Assembly (NCBI RefSeq): GCF_003479805.1
Contig: NZ_QUHV01000008.1
Span: 44,366 to 108,365 of the forward strand
Length of the DNA: 64,000 nucleotides
Origin: Collinsella sp. AF08-23
GTDB lineage: Bacteria; Actinomycetota; Coriobacteriia; Coriobacteriales; Coriobacteriaceae
Reading direction: 5' to 3'
The notes beneath the pieces were generated by a model. It saw nothing but the letters and a program-made list of their open reading frames with translations, was not told the DNA's origin and made no database searches. The position numbers and the translations under genes were made by a program. Shown piece after piece: positions 9,722 through 19,938 of the stretch. The first letter of the stretch is position 1. Every line of letters begins with the position of its first letter.

Positions 9722-10639
9722 TTACGCCACCTCCCCCTTCTGATTGGAAGCCTCGACGGCGGCATCACCGGCGACCTCGACGAGATACGACTCACAACAC
9801 GCCTTGGCAAGCGTACGCACACGCAGGATATAGGCTGCGCGCTCAGTTGCCGAAAGCGCACCGCGTGCATCGAGGATGTTGAAGCTGTGCGAGCATTTCA
9901 TGACGCAGTCGTACGCAGGCAGCGGAAGCTTGGCATCGAGGCAGCTGTGGCACTCGGCCTCGAAATCATCGAACTTCTGACGCATCATCTCGATGTTTGC
10001 AATCTCAAAGTTGTACGCGGAGAACTCGCGCTCGTTCTCGAGGAAAACGTCACCGTAGGTCATGGGCGTACCATCGGGCAGGTAGCTCCACACAAGGTCG
10101 TACACGCTTGTGACGCCCTGCGCGTACATGGCGATACGCTCGAGACCGTAGGTGATCTCGACGGGCACCGGATCGCACTCAATGCCGCCAACCTGCTGGA
10201 AGTACGTGAACTGCGTGACCTCCATGCCATCGAGCCAGACCTCCCAGCCCAGACCCCAGGCACCGAGCGTCGGGCTCTCCCAGTCATCCTCGACGAAGCG
10301 CACGTCATGCTCGGCAGGGTCGAGACCGATGGCGGTGAGGGAATCGAGATACAGCTCCTGGGAGTTCTCGGGGCTCGGCTTGATGAGCACCTGGAACTGG
10401 TAATAGTGCTGCATACGGTTGGGATTCTCGCCGTAACGGCCATCGGCGGGGCGGCGGCAGGGCTGCGGATAGCAGGCACGCCAGGGCTGCTTACCCAAGC
10501 TGCGCAGGAGGGTTGCGGTATGGAAGGTACCGGCACCGACCTCGGAGTCATAGGGCTGCATGACGGTGCAGCCGTGGCCGGCCCAATAGGCCTCGAGCTT
10601 GAGGATCATGTCCTGGAACGTCAACGCATTCGGATTCAT
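9722..10639 (-). CDS. glyQ: Glycyl-tRNA synthetase alpha subunit
   Basis: 305-aa catalytic alpha chain that activates glycine and charges tRNA-Gly. Conserved stretches include [38 protein letters not shown] and [14 protein letters not shown]. The ATG at 10639 is preferred over an upstream in-frame start because AAGGGGAG sits 8-9 bases before it and MNPNALTFQ matches the family start. The 99-bp gap to lepB is too short for a T-box leader, and none of its conserved elements is visible. Confidence 0.95.
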   Translation of the reverse strand: MNPNALTFQDMILKLEAYWAGHGCTVMQPYDSEVGAGTFHTATLLRSLGKQPWRACYPQPCRRPADGRYGENPNRMQHYYQFQVLIKPSPENSQELYLDSLTAIGLDPAEHDVRFVEDDWESPTLGAWGLGWEVWLDGMEVTQFTYFQQVGGIECDPVPVEITYGLERIAMYAQGVTSVYDLVWSYLPDGTPMTYGDVFLENEREFSAYNFEIANIEMMRQKFDDFEAECHSCLDAKLPLPAYDCVMKCSHSFNILDARGALSATERAAYILRVRTLAKACCESYLVEVAGDAAVEASNQKGEVA

Positions 10640-10738
10640 CTTGGCGTTGCTCCCCTTCAATCGTACGGTCAAACAAGTGATTATTTTAGCAGGATTACCG
10701 GATATGGCGTGCCACCTGCGACGCATCCCCGATACGTG

Positions 10739-11296
10739 CTACAAGGTTCCAATTCGGTCAATCGGCCAATAGCGGAAGAAGGCGATGCCAATGAGGTTCT
10801 CCTTAGGCACGGGACCGAAGTAGCGCGAATCGGCGGAATTCTCCCGGTTATCACCCATGACCCAAATGTAGCCATCCGGAACGGTATAGGGAAAACTCAC
10901 CTCGACGCCAGGCGCCTGGGTCACGAGCTCATAACTCGACCCCTGGGCATAGGGCTCATCAAGCGGAGATCCATCGATGTAGACGACGCCATCGATCAGG
11001 TCGACGGTCTGTCCACTCTGCGCAATCACGCGCTTAACGAGAATATCGTGCTCGGTGCCGGCAACCGGATTCTCGAATACGACGATCTGGCCGTCCTCGA
11101 CGTCGTGCCCCATGTTCAGCGTGACCTTTTGCGCGAAGATGGTATCGCCCACCTGTATGGTGGGCTCCATCGACCCAGTTGGAACGGTAAACGGGGACAA
11201 AACGAAGGTGCGAATGAGGGCGAACACCGCGAAGGCGATGAGAAAGACGCCAACCCATTCGGCGATGGTCGAGAATATGCCGCGACGTTCAGACAT
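10739..11296 (-). CDS. lepB: Signal peptidase I
   Basis: 185-aa membrane peptidase that removes signal peptides from exported proteins. One N-terminal membrane span (about 14-34) leads to the catalytic serine motif TGSMEPT near residue 42; the catalytic lysine is in LVKRVIA near residue 84, followed by the box GDNRENSADSRYFGPV. The short single-span form is typical of Gram-positive bacteria. Its ATG overlaps the trmD stop (TAATG). Confidence 0.93.
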   Translation of the reverse strand: MSERRGIFSTIAEWVGVFLIAFAVFALIRTFVLSPFTVPTGSMEPTIQVGDTIFAQKVTLNMGHDVEDGQIVVFENPVAGTEHDILVKRVIAQSGQTVDLIDGVVYIDGSPLDEPYAQGSSYELVTQAPGVEVSFPYTVPDGYIWVMGDNRENSADSRYFGPVPKENLIGIAFFRYWPIDRIGTL

Positions 11297-12063
11297 TAAG
11301 CCTCCCCTGCCTTGGAGCCATGGAAACGTGTGATGAGCTCAGTGGCGAGCACGCGCTCGCCATTTGTAAGGCGTGCGGATTCGATCAGGTCGGGACGCCA
11401 CCGGCACGTGCGCTCGAGGGCGCTTGCGCGGCGCCAGGCATCAACCTTGGCATGGTCGCCTGAAAGCAGCACCTCGGGCACGGCGTTACCGTTGAAGTCG
11501 GCGGGACGCGTGTACTGGGCATACTCGAGAAGGCCGCCATCTTCGCAGGTGGAAAATGATTCATCGACGCTTCCCATGTCATTGCCGAGGGCGCCCGGCA
11601 AAAGACGGATGATGGCGTCACTCACCACAAGCGCGGGAAGCTCGCCGCCCGTAAGGACGTAATCGCCAATCGAAAGACGCTCATCGGCCAGGGCGTAAGC
11701 ACGCTCGTCCATGCCCTCATAGCGACCGCATACGAACAAGATGCGCTCGACGCTTGAGAGACGCTCTGCGACATGCTGGGTGAACGGCACGCCGCAGGGC
11801 GTGAAAAATACCACGCACGGACGGACATCACCGCGAGAAGAGATGTCGGTGATGGCGTCGTGAAGCGGCTCGACCTTCATGAGCATGCCAGCACCTCCGC
11901 CAAAGGGCGCATCGTCAACAGTGCGGTGACGATCGTGCGTCCAATCGCGCAGGTCGTAGCTCTTGAAGTCGAAAAGGCCACGAGCACGAGCGCGTCCCAT
12001 AATCGAGGTGGACATATAGGGTTCGAAAAGCTCGGGAAAGACCGAGAGGGTCTCGATGAGCAT
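11296..12063 (-). CDS. trmD: tRNA (guanine-37-N1)-methyltransferase
   Basis: 255-aa SPOUT-class enzyme that methylates G37 of tRNAs using S-adenosylmethionine. The cofactor-binding knot is seen in FVCGRYEGMDERA and SIGDYVLTGGELPA, and the C-terminal domain holds TRPADFNG. The ATG at 12063 is 7 bases after GAGGGGA; an in-frame GTG six bases upstream is possible but lies too close to that site. It is part of the rpsP-khpA-rimM-trmD-lepB cluster. Confidence 0.94.
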   Translation of the reverse strand: MLIETLSVFPELFEPYMSTSIMGRARARGLFDFKSYDLRDWTHDRHRTVDDAPFGGGAGMLMKVEPLHDAITDISSRGDVRPCVVFFTPCGVPFTQHVAERLSSVERILFVCGRYEGMDERAYALADERLSIGDYVLTGGELPALVVSDAIIRLLPGALGNDMGSVDESFSTCEDGGLLEYAQYTRPADFNGNAVPEVLLSGDHAKVDAWRRASALERTCRWRPDLIESARLTNGERVLATELITRFHGSKAGEA

Positions 12064-12081
12064 GAGCACTCCCCTCGTGAT

Positions 12082-12597
12082 TTACAGGTCGAGCAAACCG
12101 TCCATAACGCGAACAGAAATGGGGCCCTCCACCGGAATCGTGCTGACCACATCATCGATGACGGGAATCAGGACCTCGCCATGATCGGGGCCCTCAACGA
12201 CCCAGACGTCATTCGCGGGCGTCTCCATGACTTCGGCGATATGCCCGAGCGAACCATGGCGCTCGTCAACGACCAATCGGCCAACGAGATCTTCGAATGC
12301 GGCGTCAAGCGGACCGAGTTCGAAATCGGAACAGCTGGCGAGGACGTAGCAACCGGCAATACCCTCGGCGGCATCCAGGTCATGCGCGCAAGAAAAGAGC
12401 ACGCGGCCGCCATCTGCCGTCTCGGACACCGCTTCCACGGTCGAGATTCGCTCCCGCTTGAGGGCGGGGGGCGTCAGATGGACGCGCATCCCTTCGCTGA
12501 GTAAAAAGGGAAGGCCTCGCAGCGGAGCCACGAGAACCTCCCCCTTGGTGCCATGTGGACGAACCACACGGGCTATGTTCTTATACGAGGCCGGCAC
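12082..12597 (-). CDS. rimM: Ribosome maturation factor RimM
   Basis: 171-aa 16S rRNA processing factor that binds ribosomal protein S19. The N-terminal beta-barrel starts YKNIARVVRPHGTKGEVLVA, and the C-terminal PRC-barrel contains LVVDERHGSLGHI and DHGEVLIPVID. A GTG at 12597, four bases after the khpA stop, gives the usual RimM length; longer in-frame starts would overlap khpA by about 100 bases. The order khpA-rimM-trmD is a conserved bacterial arrangement. Confidence 0.9.
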   Translation of the reverse strand: MPASYKNIARVVRPHGTKGEVLVAPLRGLPFLLSEGMRVHLTPPALKRERISTVEAVSETADGGRVLFSCAHDLDAAEGIAGCYVLASCSDFELGPLDAAFEDLVGRLVVDERHGSLGHIAEVMETPANDVWVVEGPDHGEVLIPVIDDVVSTIPVEGPISVRVMDGLLDL

Positions 12598-12601
12598 GAC
12601 G

Positions 12602-12913
12602 TTAGCCCATGACCTCGACCTCGACAGAAGTGTCGAGTCGAGCGGCGAGGGCACGCGCGAGCGTGCGGATGGCCTTGATGGTGCGACCGTGACGTCCAAT
12701 CACCTTGGCGACATCGCCCTCGGCGACGGTCACCTCAATGGTGGAGGAACTTGCACCGTCGATGACCTCGAGACTCACACCGTCAGCATCATCGACGATG
12801 TTGACGACCAGATACTCGACCAGATCGGCGATGCGATCGGAGACGAGCTCCTCGCCCTCATCGAACTCGACGGTCTCGTCATCGAAGGTCTCGGAGATCA
12901 GATCCTCGGACAC
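12602..12913 (-). CDS. khpA: KH-domain RNA-binding protein KhpA
   Basis: 103-aa protein: an acidic N-terminal extension of about 25 residues, then a single KH domain with the RNA-binding loop VIGRHGRTIKAIRTLARAL. In Gram-positive bacteria KhpA partners KhpB and binds many RNAs, affecting cell elongation and division. Its position between rpsP and rimM is the conserved one. It is longer than most KhpA (75-80 aa) because of the acidic extension. It starts two bases after the rpsP stop. Confidence 0.88.
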   Translation of the reverse strand: MSEDLISETFDDETVEFDEGEELVSDRIADLVEYLVVNIVDDADGVSLEVIDGASSSTIEVTVAEGDVAKVIGRHGRTIKAIRTLARALAARLDTSVEVEVMG

Positions 12914-12915
12914 CG

Positions 12916-13272
12916 TTACTCCTCGGTGGCCTCAGCGGCGGCAGCAGCCTCTTCCTCGGCCTTACGAGCAGCCTCCTCGGCCTCCTTGGCAAGCTGCTTC
13001 TTGGACTTCTTGGGGGCTGCAGCGGCCTTCTCACCCTCGTTGGCGGCCTTCACCAGAGCGGCGACGGCGTCGGTGAGCTGAGCGCCCTTGGACTGCCAGT
13101 CGGCGATCTTCTCAAGGTCGAGGGAGATGGTCTTGGGGGTGGTCATGGGGTTGTAACGGCCAACCTCCTCGATGGGGCGACCATCGCGACGGGTGCGGGA
13201 ATCGGCGACGACGACGCGGTAGTACGGACGCTTCTTGGAACCATGACGAGCGAGGCGGATCTTGACAGCCAT
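12916..13272 (-). CDS. rpsP: 30S ribosomal protein S16
   Basis: 118-aa S16. The core [20 protein letters not shown] (residues 1-20) and ESRTRRDG-like segment are standard, and the last ~40 residues form an Ala/Lys/Glu-rich tail not found in E. coli S16 but common in actinobacteria. The ATG at 13272 follows AAGGAG by 6 bases; the frame is open further upstream but those residues do not resemble S16. It is first in the rpsP-khpA-rimM-trmD-lepB operon. Confidence 0.95.
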   Translation of the reverse strand: MAVKIRLARHGSKKRPYYRVVVADSRTRRDGRPIEEVGRYNPMTTPKTISLDLEKIADWQSKGAQLTDAVAALVKAANEGEKAAAAPKKSKKQLAKEAEEAARKAEEEAAAAAEATEE

Positions 13273-13395
13273 GCAAACTCCTTCTTCTGCGCAGCTTCTC
13301 GCTGCATTCCTTACCAGGACAAATACTTTCGCCCAACGACTTGACGGGAAGCATTTGAGACCGGCTTCGTGCAGATAAGTCGCAAGCAATCCAGT

Positions 13396-13423
13396 ATCTT
13401 ATCTAAGATTTGCGGGAATGCAA
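13396..13423 (-). promoter_or_regulatory. Predicted promoter of the rpsP operon
   Basis: On the minus strand a TTGCAT box (13418-13423) and a TAAGAT box (13396-13401) are 16 bases apart, leaving a leader of about 115 bases before rpsP. It lies in the divergent gap between rpsP and dinB. Confidence 0.55.
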
Positions 13424-13467
13424 GGGTGGAATCTTGCTTTCACGCAGCGTACATCCCGTGTTTTGGC

Positions 13468-13473
13468 TATACT
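13468..13473 (+). promoter_or_regulatory. Possible -10 box of a leaderless dinB transcript
   Basis: TATACT lies 6 bases upstream of the dinB ATG, and no ribosome-binding site is visible, so transcription may begin at the start codon. No clear -35 box is seen at 16-18 bases, which keeps this tentative. Confidence 0.35.
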
Positions 13474-13479
13474 CATCGT

Positions 13480-14850
13480 ATGAGCAATATCGAACATACA
13501 TACGGTTCTTTTGAAAACGACGTGTCCTTTGGAAACGCGCCCCTTTGGCATGGCAACGACGAAGCCCTCGATTCTGCGGCGTTTTCTGATGTGCTCTTTG
13601 GCACGTGGAGTGGCCCCGCCATCGGGCTTTTGGACCTCGATGCGTTCTTCGCGAGCGTGGAGCAGCTCGATCATCCCGAATGGCGCGGCAAGCCGGTTAT
13701 CGTGGGTGGCAGCCCCGAGAAACGCGGCGTGGTCTCCACCTGCTCGTATGAGGCACGTACGTACGGCGTCCATTCCGCCATGTCCTCGGCGCAGGCAACG
13801 CGCCTCTGCCCCGATGCCATTTGGACGCCAGGGCATTTCGCGCGTTATCGCGAGATGAGTACGCAGGTCATGGCGATTTTGGCAGACGAGACTCCCTACG
13901 TGGAACAAGTGTCCATCGACGAGGCATTTTTCGACATCTCGCCTGGACGTTTTACCCGCGAAAGCCCAATAGCCATCGCCCGTCGGATTTCTGACCGTGT
14001 GGCGGAGCTGGGAATCACCTGCTCAATTGGCCTGGGCCGTAATAAGACAGTGGCAAAAATCGCCAGCGAGCGCGAAAAGCCACGCGGTCTCACCGTGGTG
14101 CTTCCCGGCACCGAGGAAGGCTTCTTGGCACCACTGCCCGTCCGAGCCATGAGCGGCATCGGCAAGGCTGCGGAAAGTGCCCTTCATAAAGTGAGCATCC
14201 GTACACTCGGGCAGCTCGCTGGAGCCTCGAATACGCTTCTCTCCCCCATCTTCGGCGTCAATGCCGAGCTGGTGCGTCTACGCGCTGCTGGACGGGAAGT
14301 GAGCGAAGTCTCCGCTATCGATGCGCCCGAGGACGTGAAGTCGGTGAGCAACGAGCGGACGTTCTCTCGGGACCTCACGGATGTAACAGACGTGAAGGCG
14401 GCGATCCACCTGCTCTCCGAATCCGTAGGGCGAAGGTTGCGCCGTAAGAACCTCGCGGGCCGAACCGTCACACTCAAGCTCAAGTACTCCTTCGGCGAGG
14501 GGCGGACGATTCAGCGCAAGCTCACCCATGCGACCGACGACGAGAACGTGTTCGGAGCCGTTGCCTGCGAACTGCTTGAGAGTATCTGGAGCGTGGGCAC
14601 GCACGTGCGCCTAGCCGGTGTAGGCGTGAGTGACTTCGGCATCGACGGTGCCGGTATCCAGACCGATTTGTTTTGCGAGGTTGACGAGCGGGGCGCCATG
14701 GCGAGCGACAAGCGCGATCTGGCTGTGACGCTCGACGCTGTGCGTGAGAAATTCGGTACCGATGCTGTCAGCTTCGGCCGCGCCACCCGCTTCAACGGCG
14801 ACCTCGTCGACCCTGCCAAGTTCCTCAACCAAAACAAACCGACCGACTAG
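13480..14850 (+). CDS. dinB: DNA polymerase IV (Y family)
   Basis: 456-aa translesion polymerase. The palm motif LLDLDAFFASVEQLDHP carries the first metal ligand near residue 51, and SIDEAFFDIS holds the catalytic Asp-Glu near residue 147. The fingers, thumb (PVRAMSGIGKAAESALHK) and little-finger domain follow. A 40-residue N-terminal extension precedes the palm. The ATG at 13480 is chosen over upstream starts because a TATACT box ends just 6 bases before it. It is the only plus-strand gene in the first 35 kb and converges on rsfS. Confidence 0.9.
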   Translation: MSNIEHTYGSFENDVSFGNAPLWHGNDEALDSAAFSDVLFGTWSGPAIGLLDLDAFFASVEQLDHPEWRGKPVIVGGSPEKRGVVSTCSYEARTYGVHSAMSSAQATRLCPDAIWTPGHFARYREMSTQVMAILADETPYVEQVSIDEAFFDISPGRFTRESPIAIARRISDRVAELGITCSIGLGRNKTVAKIASEREKPRGLTVVLPGTEEGFLAPLPVRAMSGIGKAAESALHKVSIRTLGQLAGASNTLLSPIFGVNAELVRLRAAGREVSEVSAIDAPEDVKSVSNERTFSRDLTDVTDVKAAIHLLSESVGRRLRRKNLAGRTVTLKLKYSFGEGRTIQRKLTHATDDENVFGAVACELLESIWSVGTHVRLAGVGVSDFGIDGAGIQTDLFCEVDERGAMASDKRDLAVTLDAVREKFGTDAVSFGRATRFNGDLVDPAKFLNQNKPTD

Positions 14851-14858
14851 CCGGCATG

Positions 14859-14888
14859 GTGCAAGTGGGGTACGTCCCCAATTGCACC
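14859..14888. repeat. GTGCAA/GTGCCA-type palindrome between dinB and rsfS
   Basis: Arms GGTGCAAGTGGGG and CCCCAATTGCACC with a short TACGT loop, in the convergent gap between two 3' ends, so it may serve as a two-way terminator. It belongs to the family seen at 18162, 39811, 41015, 42246 and 43593. Confidence 0.65.
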
Positions 14889-14904
14889 GCACGGCCGGAG
14901 GGCT

Positions 14905-15369
14905 CTACAGCTCGACGACGGGAGCATCGCCCCAGAGCTTTTCCAAGCGATAGTACTCGCGTGCCTCAGGCGTAAAGGAATGCACGATAACCGAGCCGTA
15001 GTCCATGAGGATCCAATTGCGCTCCTCGCGCCCCTCAATGGAGAACGGATGCTCGCCGCAAGCTTTGGCAACTTGCTCCTCGACCTCATCGACGATCGCA
15101 TCGACCATACGCGTATTACTGCCGGTGGCAATCACGAAGTAATCGCACACGTCGGACAGCTCGGTAAGATCGATGATGCAGATGTCCTCGGCACCCTTGA
15201 AGGAGGCGGCGTCAGCCGCAGCGCGAGCGACCTCGATCGCGGGCACGCCAGAAGAGGAAAGCGAGGCGGAGGAGCGATCAACGGAGGCAGGACCCTCCCC
15301 ATCCTCAACGGGCTTGGCGTTCAAGCCGGCGGCATACTCAAGAAGCTGGGCATCGGTCATATCAGACAT
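14905..15369 (-). CDS. rsfS: Ribosome silencing factor RsfS (Iojap family)
   Basis: 154-aa protein that binds L14 and blocks subunit joining when nutrients are short. The C-terminal ~110 residues hold the family core: DICIIDLTELSDVCDYFVIA, TGSNTRMVDAI and the WILMDYGSVIVHSF motif. A Ser/Ala-rich segment of about 45 residues near the N-terminus is extra. The ATG at 15369 has GAAAGG upstream. It follows yqeK and nadD, the usual nadD-yqeK-rsfS order. Confidence 0.93.
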   Translation of the reverse strand: MSDMTDAQLLEYAAGLNAKPVEDGEGPASVDRSSASLSSSGVPAIEVARAAADAASFKGAEDICIIDLTELSDVCDYFVIATGSNTRMVDAIVDEVEEQVAKACGEHPFSIEGREERNWILMDYGSVIVHSFTPEAREYYRLEKLWGDAPVVEL

Positions 15370-15428
15370 TGAATACCTTTCATGTTTAAAGCGTGCCAAG
15401 GGATACGTCCCCACATGACACACGGGCG

Positions 15429-16031
15429 CTATCTCGAACGTTTCACTGCGTACGCATTATAGATGTCAATTGCGGTTGGGTACAGATAGCGACCTGTGGA
15501 GATAACATACACAAGCCCCTGGGCGAACGTTTGGAAGAACAGTTCTTCCAGTGGCGCTGACCCCACCATAGCGCGCAGACGCTCGGCATAATCGCCACGT
15601 CTACCCGGTTCGATCGCATCGGCAATGAACACGACCATATCGAGCGGGGTCATGTCGATCGCCCCTACCGTATGACGGGCGACCGCCTGGCACACCTCGG
15701 GAGCGATGCCTTCAAAGATATGCGGCAGCTCGTGGGCGGCGACGGGCCCATGCAACAGGCCGACCGCGCGCGTGGGAGATCCGGTCACCTTGACGCCGTA
15801 TTGGGCGGCCCGGGCAAGCAGCTCATGATCATCCAGCACCTTGTCCCAATCATGCGTAAGCCCGGCAAATGCGGCATGGTATTCGTCCACTTCGTAGGCA
15901 CGAGCGAGGTCCACGGCCGTACGGGCAACGCCGAGCGAATGCTGATAACGCCGAGGCTTTTCCTTCATTCGAACCTCGAGTATGTTGCGAACGCGCTCGA
16001 GCTCGGCGGTCTGATCATGCACCATGGCCAT
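15429..16031 (-). CDS. yqeK: HD-domain Ap4A hydrolase YqeK
   Basis: 200-aa HD-family metal phosphohydrolase, expected to cleave diadenosine tetraphosphate symmetrically. Metal-ligand motifs are visible in YQHSLGVARTA, AGLTHDWDK and VARHTVGA, and VVFIADAIEPGRRG is typical of YqeK. The start overlaps the nadD 3' end by 17 bases, with GGAGGGGA upstream. It lies between nadD and rsfS. Confidence 0.9.
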   Translation of the reverse strand: MAMVHDQTAELERVRNILEVRMKEKPRRYQHSLGVARTAVDLARAYEVDEYHAAFAGLTHDWDKVLDDHELLARAAQYGVKVTGSPTRAVGLLHGPVAAHELPHIFEGIAPEVCQAVARHTVGAIDMTPLDMVVFIADAIEPGRRGDYAERLRAMVGSAPLEELFFQTFAQGLVYVISTGRYLYPTAIDIYNAYAVKRSR

Positions 16032-16695
16032 TGCCGCTCCCCTCCTGTACGTACAGATCGTTCTTGCGAATATACCCCATCACGGACTCACTCGTCAGAT
16101 AGCGGACGCTCTTTCCCGAGGCCACGAGCTCGCGAATGTTCGAGGAGCTGATGGCGAGCGCGGGAATCTCGATGTAACGAACGTCGAAATCGATGCCCGA
16201 GGCGGCGATGCGCGACTTAGCGGTCTCGATGTCGTACCCCGGGCGGGTCGCAGCGATCAAAGTCGCGAGTGAGGCGAGACGGTCGGCATCGTGCCATGCC
16301 AGAATGTCGATGATGGCGTCGGCTCCGGTAATAAAATACAGCTCGACGTTATCTGGATAGTGCCGGCGAAGCTCACTCAAGGTGTCGACGGTGTACGTGA
16401 CGCCCGGACGGTCGATCTCGAAGCGGCTCGCGTAGAACGCGGCGTTGGCCGCCGTCGCCAGGACCGTCATGGCGTAACGGTCCTCGGGGTCACTCACACG
16501 CTTGTCCTGCTTGAACGCCGGCGAACCAGCAGGCATAAACAGGACAAGGTCCAAGTCAAGCGCCTCGCGAGCCTGCTCGGCGGTCACCAGGTGCCCGTAG
16601 TGTATGGGGTCGAACGTGCCGCCCATGATGCCGAGGCGATAGATTCGTTTGGAATCTGAGCCAAGCGAGGGCAGCAAGCGGCTGGGAGTCTCCAT
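16015..16695 (-). CDS. nadD: Nicotinate-nucleotide adenylyltransferase
   Basis: 226-aa NaMN adenylyltransferase of NAD synthesis. The nucleotide-binding motif GIMGGTFDPIHYGHL lies near residues 23-37, and the C-terminal SSSNIRELVASGKSVRYL is the family's second motif. The ATG at 16695 is two bases after the obg stop; an open frame further upstream overlaps obg and is not used. The N-terminus is about 20 residues longer than in E. coli NadD. Confidence 0.93.
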   Translation of the reverse strand: METPSRLLPSLGSDSKRIYRLGIMGGTFDPIHYGHLVTAEQAREALDLDLVLFMPAGSPAFKQDKRVSDPEDRYAMTVLATAANAAFYASRFEIDRPGVTYTVDTLSELRRHYPDNVELYFITGADAIIDILAWHDADRLASLATLIAATRPGYDIETAKSRIAASGIDFDVRYIEIPALAISSSNIRELVASGKSVRYLTSESVMGYIRKNDLYVQEGSGNGHGA

Positions 16696-16696
16696 C

Positions 16697-18593
<1,897 letters not shown>

Positions 18594-18632
18594 GTCAGGT
18601 ACCTGCTCTCTAACTACTTACAAATGGTGCGT

Positions 18633-19001
18633 CTACTCGGCGACGGGAGCCTCGGGCTCCTCGACCTTGGTGGTCTTCTTGGCGGCACGGGAGGTGGCCT
18701 GGACCTTGGTGATCTTCAGCTTGGTGAGCTGCTGACGATGGCCCTTGAGACGGTGATAGCGCTTACGCTTGTGGAACTTGTAGACGAGCTGCTTCTCGCC
18801 CTTGAACTGCTCCAGGATCTCAGCAGTGACCTTAGCCTTGGCGAGCTTGGCAGGATCCGTGACGATCTTCTTGCCGTCGTTGAGGAAGATAACCTCGAGC
18901 TCGACCTTGGAACCGGTCTCGCCCTCGATCTTCTCGACGGTGATGACGTCATCGGTGGCGACTTTATACTGCTTGCCGCCAGTAGAAACGATTGCGTACA
19001 T
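18633..19001 (-). CDS. rplU: 50S ribosomal protein L21
   Basis: 122-aa L21 beginning MYAIVSTGGKQYKVATDD and containing KFHKRKRYHRLKGHRQQLTK, the rRNA-binding end. A 20-residue Ala/Lys/Glu tail follows. The ATG at 19001 is preceded by GAAGGG; an in-frame ATG 15 bases upstream overlaps that site. Confidence 0.95.
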   Translation of the reverse strand: MYAIVSTGGKQYKVATDDVITVEKIEGETGSKVELEVIFLNDGKKIVTDPAKLAKAKVTAEILEQFKGEKQLVYKFHKRKRYHRLKGHRQQLTKLKITKVQATSRAAKKTTKVEEPEAPVAE

Positions 19002-19040
19002 ATTCTTGCCCTTCATGCATCAGTTGTGCAACAGTCGGAT

Positions 19041-19069
19041 ATGGTATCAGGTGGTTTGTGGCACGTCAA
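19041..19069 (-). promoter_or_regulatory. Predicted promoter of rplU-rpmA
   Basis: On the minus strand TTGACG (19064-19069) and TACCAT (19041-19046) are 17 bases apart, with a leader of about 35 bases before rplU. It separates the ribosomal genes from the upstream radical-SAM pair. Confidence 0.65.
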
Positions 19070-19098
19070 CGGATTAATACAACGTTTTCCCTGCATAT

Positions 19099-19938
19099 TC
19101 ACAGGTTCGACAAAGCCTCCGCTGCACTACGCGCCGTAAGGCTCCCCTGTGGTGCCTCAAGCTCATGGCCTAGCGGGTGGACCTCACTCGCGTCGTCTAT
19201 GCGGATACGCTGTGAGCAGCGCTCGACATTATACGACGAAATAGTCACGAGCTTCTGAATACCGGTGGAGACGATCTCCTCGTCGACGCCCGGCTCAAGC
19301 CCACGTAGCGCTTGATCGAGGGCGGCCACGATAATCTCGGGGCGAAGCGAGCCCTCGTTGTCGCAGCGTGTGTTGAGTTCGAGCCAGATGCGACCATCGG
19401 GCATAACGCGGTGGCTGCAGCCCTTGAGCAGATGGCGAACGTCCAGGGATTTGGTCTTCTTGCCTCGACGATACGGGATCTCGGCGCTTTGGTCATACCA
19501 CCCAGAGAGGACCTGCGAGACCGCCTCGTCCGTCACGGAAAACCCGGGGTTGACGAAAACCTCAAGTAGGTAGTGGACTTCGTTGATCTCCGCTGTGAGC
19601 GCCGGGCGACGAAGCTCCACGTACGCCGCGCCAAGGGGACGCAGGTCGACGGGGGCAGCGCCCTGCAGGAGCTTCAGCGCGAACTCGGCGGGAACAAGCT
19701 CCGTCAGATACACGTCGAAATACTCGGCCGTGGAGGACGTGCCCACGGGCAGCGCGGAGGTGTAGGCGATGCGCATATGCGGCGAAAAGCCCTGGGTAAC
19801 CGCATAGGGAAGCTTGGCGCGGCGCACGATCTGCTCGACGGTGTGGATCAACTCGAGATGCCCCAGATACTTGAGGCGCCCCAACTTGGGATAGGCCACG
19901 CGGAGGCGGAAAAGCGTGGGCTCGGATGCGTTCGTCAT
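19099..19938 (-). CDS. TIGR03936 family radical-SAM-associated protein (DUF2344)
   Basis: 279-aa protein with the family signature FRLRVAYPKLGRLKYLGHLE at the N-terminus and a GFSPHMRIAYTSALPVG segment. It has no radical-SAM cysteines itself and works beside the TIGR03960 enzyme upstream; in many Gram-positive bacteria the two halves are fused or adjacent and sit next to rplU. The exact reaction is not established. Its ATG overlaps the upstream stop by four bases (ATGA). Confidence 0.88.
   Translation of the reverse strand: MTNASEPTLFRLRVAYPKLGRLKYLGHLELIHTVEQIVRRAKLPYAVTQGFSPHMRIAYTSALPVGTSSTAEYFDVYLTELVPAEFALKLLQGAAPVDLRPLGAAYVELRRPALTAEINEVHYLLEVFVNPGFSVTDEAVSQVLSGWYDQSAEIPYRRGKKTKSLDVRHLLKGCSHRVMPDGRIWLELNTRCDNEGSLRPEIIVAALDQALRGLEPGVDEEIVSTGIQKLVTISSYNVERCSQRIRIDDASEVHPLGHELEAPQGSLTARSAAEALSNL

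Noticed and set aside
10640..10738. T-box leader in front of glyQ
   Set aside because: The gap is only 99 bases and has no T-box sequence, specifier loop or terminator.
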